A DNA stretch of 9,205 nt. It comes from DAINBT01 sp036732785 (GTDB taxonomy: Bacteria > Planctomycetota > Phycisphaerae > Sedimentisphaerales > SM23-30). Location of the stretch: the NCBI GenBank assembly GCA_964537505.1, contig CAZICK010000118.1, forward strand, positions 1 through 9,205, in the 5' to 3' direction. The notes beneath the pieces were generated by a model, which had not been told where the DNA came from, searched no databases, and saw nothing but the letters and a program-made list of their open reading frames with translations. The stretch's first letter is position 1. Each line of letters starts with the position of its first letter. Both the position numbers and the translations under genes were made by a program. Positions 4,742-9,205 of this stretch are shown piece after piece.

Positions 4742-7700
4742 ATGATCAGCTATTTTATTGCAATTTTGAACAAGACGGGGTCCGATTTTTGCCAGTATGG
4801 CTTTACGATGCTTATTCAGTCAAGCATGCTAATAGCCATTTTGCTGGGTATTGATTTGTTTTTGCGCAGGCACGTCAGAGCGATATGCCGGTACTGGATC
4901 TGGATGCTGGTGCTAGTTAAACTCATGCTGCCTGTGAGCCTTTGCCTTCCAACGGGAATTGGCTATTGGTGGGGCGACCGTTTGCCCGTCGGCCCCCTCA
5001 TTTCAAATACTGTTTGGGTTGTTCCTCCCGATCAATTTGATTATTCTATGGCATCCGGAGAGTTTTCACAGCCTATAGAGCCATCGGCAACGGAGGTATT
5101 TGAGGTTCCGCCGGAAGCCCCTGATGCTATTGTTCCGGCAGAACCTTTGGCGGCAAAGGCACCGGTTTTTTCGGATTTGCCGCCTGTCACCTGGCAAGGC
5201 GTTGTTTTTGTGGTCTGGCTGGTTGGTGTTTTGCTGCTATCGGTGCTGCTAATACAACGGATATGGTTTGTCAGAGGTCTGATTGCCCAGACTAAACCCG
5301 CAGAAGGCCGATTGCATGAGCTTCTTAATGAGTGCCGTGGTCATATCGGTATCAAACAGAATGTTGAGTTGAGGATATCTCAGAGTACATCAAGCCCGGC
5401 AGCATGCGGGCTGTTCAGCCCCAAGATTCTGCTTCCTGTTTTTCTACTTGAACGCATTTCAAGGGAGAAACTGAGGACAATTCTCATTCATGAGCTTACC
5501 CATATCAAGCGAGGTGATTTGTGGGTAAACTTGATTCAGACTATTCTTCAGATCATTAATTTTTATAACCCACTTTTTTGGGCGGCTAATTTTATTATAC
5601 GCCGGGTTCGGGAACAGGCGGTAGATGAGATGGTGTTGACCTCTCTTGGCGATGAAGCGGGAAACTACAGCAATGTACTGGTTGATGTTGCCGCAATCGC
5701 GTCTGCTCGCCCATCACTGAGTTTGGGGTTGGTAGGGGTGGTGGAATCAAAGAAGGCCTTGGCGGGTAGAATCAGGCACATTATCAGCCGGCCGTTTCCC
5801 AGAAGCGCGAAGCTCGGGGTAGTGGGAATAGTGGCAGTAATTGTTGGGGCCGCGGTTCTATTGCCCATGGCAAGAGGGGAGACAGAAAAAGGTAGTGCTG
5901 GGCTTGAATCAAGTCAAGAAACGTTAGCTGGAGAAACAGAACAGTCAAGTAATAAAGAAATGCCAAATATTGTATCAGGCGTGGTGACAGATAAACTCGG
6001 AAGATTTCGTAGTCATGTATATATTTCGCCCTGTGGGACAAATGTCTGGGGCGAGATACGGACTGATACAGAAGGTTATTTTACAATTGAAAATATCGAG
6101 CCTGAACAGAAGGTGTGGCTTGCTTATTCACAACATTCCAAAGCAATGGGATTTTTTGCGATACCTGAGAATTATAAGGGGCAGAGACTTCATGTGGTAT
6201 TAGATTATCAAGAAGCAGAGATATCAGGACGTGTGGTGGATGGAAATGGAGCAGGATTGGCAGACAGACAAGTTGAATTGATTTTCACAACGAAGGAAGA
6301 CCTTAGTTTTACACTTGGGACTTATGAGAAGACCGACCAGTATGGAGTTTACTGGACCGCTCCGGTACCTTGTGGCTCTGGATTAAGAGTTCATGCAAGA
6401 GTTATTAACATGGATGAAAATGAGCAAGAGTATGTTACCGATCCAATAACCCTCACAGATAATCAGATTAATGTGGAAATGCCATTATTAACAATAGGAC
6501 AAGGTCAATACAAAGATTCTGATGATGGACGGGTTCTTTACAGTGGTCGGGTGTTAAATGAGCAAGGAGCGCCTATCGAAGGGGCAGGACTAGAATTAGG
6601 ATTTGACATATCTGGATGGATGAGTAGATGGATCGGAAGTGCTATGACGAATGAGCAAGGTCGCTGGAGTTGTCATGTTCCAGTGAATCATTCCAACCTA
6701 AGTGTCCGCTTACTGCATCCAGACCATATCGGTTTTCATTATGATGGGTTTTCTCGGATACCAGCTAAAGCAGAGCTTCTTGATGGCAGCAATATCATGG
6801 TTATGAAAAAAGGTTTAAGAATTAAAGGAATAGTGCAAACGCCAGAAGGCAAACCTATTGAGAACGCTTTAGTTGCAGCGGGGCGCCACTATTCTTCAAG
6901 TGATGGCAGGATCATCGAGGATTGTACCACTGACATAACCGGAGCGGATGGATCGTTTTCCATTGGCGGTCTGCCTCAGCAACAAATAGAGCTTGACGTC
7001 TCGGTTCCTGGATATGCACCTGTAATCACTTCTGTTAAAGTCAGTAAAAATACAGAACCTATAGAGGTAACCTTGAAGAAAGGAAGAATCTATCGCGGAC
7101 AAATTGTCGATAAAGATGGTAATCCTCTGGAAGAGATTAAGGTCCACTGTGACGAATGGAATGTGGAAGGAAAACGCCGACACTTTTCTGTTTTGACAAA
7201 AACCGACAGTCAAGGCTTGTTTAGTGTTCATGATATACCTGATACAGGAACACTGACCTTTGGATTTGGGAGAAGCCGCACTCCTCTTGAGATTTTCTCC
7301 AAGCAAATGCCAGAAGATCTTGCAGCAATTGACATAATGACAATGTATCCGGTTCCTGTCATTGCAGCAAAAGTGATAGATGCCCGAACTAAAGAGCCTG
7401 TCACAAACTTTACAATTACTCATGGCTGTAAATGGAAGGCTGCCGACGAAGAACCTTCATGGAGCGGATACTATAAGGATCAGATCAGTTCCGAAGATGG
7501 TTCATTTGAAAAGAAATGGGATGGTTTCCACATAACTTATCCCTTCGACGGAGCAGCCTTTATAAAAATCGAAGCACAAGGTTACTATTCTCAAAGTACT
7601 CCACCTGTAGAGCTGGGGAAACAATACCAGCCTTTTGTAATTGAGCTTACCAAATCCAGGGAGTTAACGGGCATCATTGTTGATTCTGATGGTAATCCCG

Positions 7701-9091
7701 CTGGTGGAGCGGAAGTAGGCTGGGTCGGGCCCGGCAGGAGAGCTTTTATCAACGACGGTAAATTTGACGAACGAGATTTTTATACTCAGGCCGAAACCAT
7801 TGTTACCGCAGATCATCAGGGGCATTTTAGTCTGAATCCAGAAAGAGGTGTCGGGCTTATCGTAGTTATGCACGAACAAGGTTACGCTCAGTTGGGTTCT
7901 GCTGATTTTAAGAATGGTTCGGAAATCAAGCTTTCGGCCTGGGCCAAAATCGAGGGCACGATTGGGGCAACTAACAAGGCCAATCGGGAGGCTGTTATAT
8001 CGGTCAACCTGATAGAATCGCGAGATAACTCTGAGGCTCCCCGGATTTCCTGGCTGTTTGACGAGATTTCTGTAAGCGGCAAGGAGTTTACTATCGATTA
8101 TGTTCCTTCCGTGCCATTGTACGTAGGGCAAATAGTGGGTTTTGAGCAGTCTGACTCCACTTATTTTCAGCCTGAGCCGGGCAAGACTTATAGAATTGAA
8201 ATTGGCGGCAAGGGGCCAACGGTCAGAGGAAAAATTGTTATGCCGACGGGAGCGGATGTCAAAGACGTTTTTTCCATAGATATGTCTAATCCGCGTCAGG
8301 CCCATGTTGCGGCCTACCGGATTACGCCAGAGGCGAAGATACCAGCCACGATAGGAACCATCCAGCAAAGTTCTTTTTTATGGCTTTGGCGTGACAAGAA
8401 GAACGTTTATGAAAGGTCCACATCCTTCCAGAAGCGATTTATACCGGTGATTGAAGATGATGGGGAATTTTGTTTTGAGAACTTACCTCCCGGTCAGTAT
8501 GAATTCGTTCTTAATCTTCACGCACCGCTTGGGGAGAAAGTTTCCTGTGGGCGTGGCGTGCTCAAAGCTGTGGGTGTAAGTGAGTTCACGGTTCCGAACG
8601 ATGCCGAAGGCAAACAAATTCGCATTCCTTCGGTGGTGGTGGAATTGCTGACTCATCCAGAAGTCGGCGACCAGGCGCCGCTTTTTGAGGCTGATTCCTT
8701 TGATGTGGGGAAGACTATCAAACTCAAAGATTTTCGTAATAAAATTGTTCTGCTGGATTTCTGGGCCACATGGTGTGGCCCTTGTGTGGCCCAAATGCCT
8801 AAACTGAAAGCACTACATGAGAAGTTTGCTGATGATGAACGATTCGTGATGATTGGCATGTCGCTGGACGAGGATATTGACAAGGCAAAGAGATTCACTG
8901 CCAGGGAGGAATTGAAGTGGTCTCAGGCTGCTTTGGGGGATATGTCCAAATCAACCATTGTTAAAGAGTATGGCATAGATGGTGTTCCAATGACGATTCT
9001 AATCGGCCCAGAGGGTGAAATTCTAGCTATGAATTTACCAACCAGCGAGCTTGAAGCTGCATTGAATAAGGTTCTGTCGGCATTGCGGTAG
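4742..9091 (+). CDS. BlaR1-like M56 sensor protease fused to repeated beta-sandwich domains and a C-terminal thioredoxin domain
   Basis: 1449 residues, against about 585-600 for staphylococcal BlaR1. Membrane segments are at about 22-41, 49-70, 152-175 and 357-377. The basic loop RRHVRAICR (42-50) fits a cytoplasmic TM1-TM2 turn, and the Pro/Glu-rich 72-150 loop would be outside. The cytoplasmic M56 zinc protease (about 176-356) has HELTH (His250, Glu251, His254) and RRVREQAVDEM (287-297, the usual R..RE..CD motif with Val for Cys). After a Ser/Glu/Gly linker (380-408) come about nine carboxypeptidase-regulatory-like units, starting near 410, 492, 599, 692, 783, 873, 974, 1068 and 1159. They show recurring G.V.D..G.P......, T...G.F.......P and GY motifs. 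The C-terminus (about 1305-1449) is a TlpA/ResA-like thioredoxin domain with WCGPC (Cys1345, Cys1348) and cis-Pro1416 (GVP). By BlaR1 topology all of this tail is extracytoplasmic, in place of the penicillin-binding sensor. The role is inferred: signal sensing that activates proteolysis of the upstream repressor. The centre is noticeably AT-richer than the ends. Confidence 0.93.
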   Translation: MISYFIAILNKTGSDFCQYGFTMLIQSSMLIAILLGIDLFLRRHVRAICRYWIWMLVLVKLMLPVSLCLPTGIGYWWGDRLPVGPLISNTVWVVPPDQFDYSMASGEFSQPIEPSATEVFEVPPEAPDAIVPAEPLAAKAPVFSDLPPVTWQGVVFVVWLVGVLLLSVLLIQRIWFVRGLIAQTKPAEGRLHELLNECRGHIGIKQNVELRISQSTSSPAACGLFSPKILLPVFLLERISREKLRTILIHELTHIKRGDLWVNLIQTILQIINFYNPLFWAANFIIRRVREQAVDEMVLTSLGDEAGNYSNVLVDVAAIASARPSLSLGLVGVVESKKALAGRIRHIISRPFPRSAKLGVVGIVAVIVGAAVLLPMARGETEKGSAGLESSQETLAGETEQSSNKEMPNIVSGVVTDKLGRFRSHVYISPCGTNVWGEIRTDTEGYFTIENIEPEQKVWLAYSQHSKAMGFFAIPENYKGQRLHVVLDYQEAEISGRVVDGNGAGLADRQVELIFTTKEDLSFTLGTYEKTDQYGVYWTAPVPCGSGLRVHARVINMDENEQEYVTDPITLTDNQINVEMPLLTIGQGQYKDSDDGRVLYSGRVLNEQGAPIEGAGLELGFDISGWMSRWIGSAMTNEQGRWSCHVPVNHSNLSVRLLHPDHIGFHYDGFSRIPAKAELLDGSNIMVMKKGLRIKGIVQTPEGKPIENALVAAGRHYSSSDGRIIEDCTTDITGADGSFSIGGLPQQQIELDVSVPGYAPVITSVKVSKNTEPIEVTLKKGRIYRGQIVDKDGNPLEEIKVHCDEWNVEGKRRHFSVLTKTDSQGLFSVHDIPDTGTLTFGFGRSRTPLEIFSKQMPEDLAAIDIMTMYPVPVIAAKVIDARTKEPVTNFTITHGCKWKAADEEPSWSGYYKDQISSEDGSFEKKWDGFHITYPFDGAAFIKIEAQGYYSQSTPPVELGKQYQPFVIELTKSRELTGIIVDSDGNPAGGAEVGWVGPGRRAFINDGKFDERDFYTQAETIVTADHQGHFSLNPERGVGLIVVMHEQGYAQLGSADFKNGSEIKLSAWAKIEGTIGATNKANREAVISVNLIESRDNSEAPRISWLFDEISVSGKEFTIDYVPSVPLYVGQIVGFEQSDSTYFQPEPGKTYRIEIGGKGPTVRGKIVMPTGADVKDVFSIDMSNPRQAHVAAYRITPEAKIPATIGTIQQSSFLWLWRDKKNVYERSTSFQKRFIPVIEDDGEFCFENLPPGQYEFVLNLHAPLGEKVSCGRGVLKAVGVSEFTVPNDAEGKQIRIPSVVVELLTHPEVGDQAPLFEADSFDVGKTIKLKDFRNKIVLLDFWATWCGPCVAQMPKLKALHEKFADDERFVMIGMSLDEDIDKAKRFTAREELKWSQAALGDMSKSTIVKEYGIDGVPMTILIGPEGEILAMNLPTSELEAALNKVLSALR

Positions 9092-9112
9092 TAAAAGTCC
9101 GCGTGGGCTGAG

Positions 9113-9137
9113 AGGACACCGGCTGGGGCCGTGTTCT
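9113..9137 (+). terminator. Hairpin after the operon, possible terminator
   Basis: AGGACAC (9113-9119) pairs with GTGTTCT (9131-9137, one G-T pair), and after a bulged C, GGC (9121-9123) pairs with GCC (9128-9130) around the loop TGGG. It begins 22 nt after the stop codon, where an operon terminator is expected. It lacks the T-tract of an intrinsic terminator, so termination is uncertain. The rest of 9092-9205 shows nothing else I can support. Confidence 0.4.
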
Positions 9138-9205
9138 ATTGGCCTGCAGGGATACGTTATTCATTTCAATATCCGAAAGCGACTGCGTGGATTTATCGCA
9201 TTGGT

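Noticed and set aside
6896..8368. Minus-strand open frames of 175 and 234 residues inside the sensor gene
   Set aside because: They overlap the 1449-residue protein fully, show no known motif, and no promoter or ribosome binding site was seen for them.
9098..9205. TPP riboswitch suggested by GGGCTGAGAGGA
   Set aside because: Only the CTGAGA element matches. The expected GGGGTGC before it and the ACCTGATCTGG-type element after it are absent, and the local bases fold better as the simple hairpin at 9113-9137.

Overview
The window looks like a chromosomal segment from an environmental, probably uncultured bacterium. My best guess is a planctomycete of the Phycisphaerae type. This is an inference, resting on three things: an M56 (BlaR1-type) protease carrying a long chain of carboxypeptidase-regulatory-like domains and a C-terminal thioredoxin domain; a HEAT-repeat lipoprotein ending in a DFGYD..AWQRWF tail; and long non-coding stretches full of short degenerate repeats. 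Two of the five genes (367 and 3481) have no visible Shine-Dalgarno sequence. No rRNA, tRNA, transposase or CRISPR array is visible.

Left half (1-3723). A repeat-rich leader of about 370 bp holds a four-unit array of a 22-bp repeat whose third copy is split by a palindromic element, then a good extended -10 promoter and a hairpin. It leads into a B12-binding-type radical SAM protein (367-1767, +). Converging on it, and overlapping its last 4 bases, is a two-gene minus-strand unit: a HEAT-repeat secreted protein or lipoprotein (2777-3481) followed 32 nt later by a zinc-dependent medium-chain dehydrogenase (1764-2744). Upstream of the HEAT gene is a strong dyad (3520-3550). Beyond it lies an inverted copy of the left-edge repeat (3675-3723), so this three-gene block is bracketed by inverted repeat arrays.

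Middle (3724-4220). About 500 bp without a gene, built almost entirely of short tandem repeats on one strand with different unit lengths (9, 10, 11, 10, 8-9, then 7 bp), plus a G-run tract that could form a G-quadruplex.

Right half (4221-9205). A textbook promoter (TTGACG, 17 bp, TATAAT) with a perfect 14-bp palindrome filling its spacer drives a two-gene operon: a BlaI/MecI-family repressor (4280-4699) and a 1449-residue BlaR1-like membrane protein (4742-9091). The second protein keeps the four membrane segments and the cytoplasmic HELTH zinc protease of BlaR1. The penicillin-binding sensor is replaced by about nine beta-sandwich domains and a TlpA/ResA-like thioredoxin domain with an intact WCGPC motif. 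By analogy with BlaR1/BlaI, an extracytoplasmic event sensed by this tail would activate the protease, which would inactivate the repressor and open the promoter. The ligand and any target genes beyond the operon are not visible here; a redox or carbohydrate-linked signal is my inference. This operon is the most interesting system in the window.
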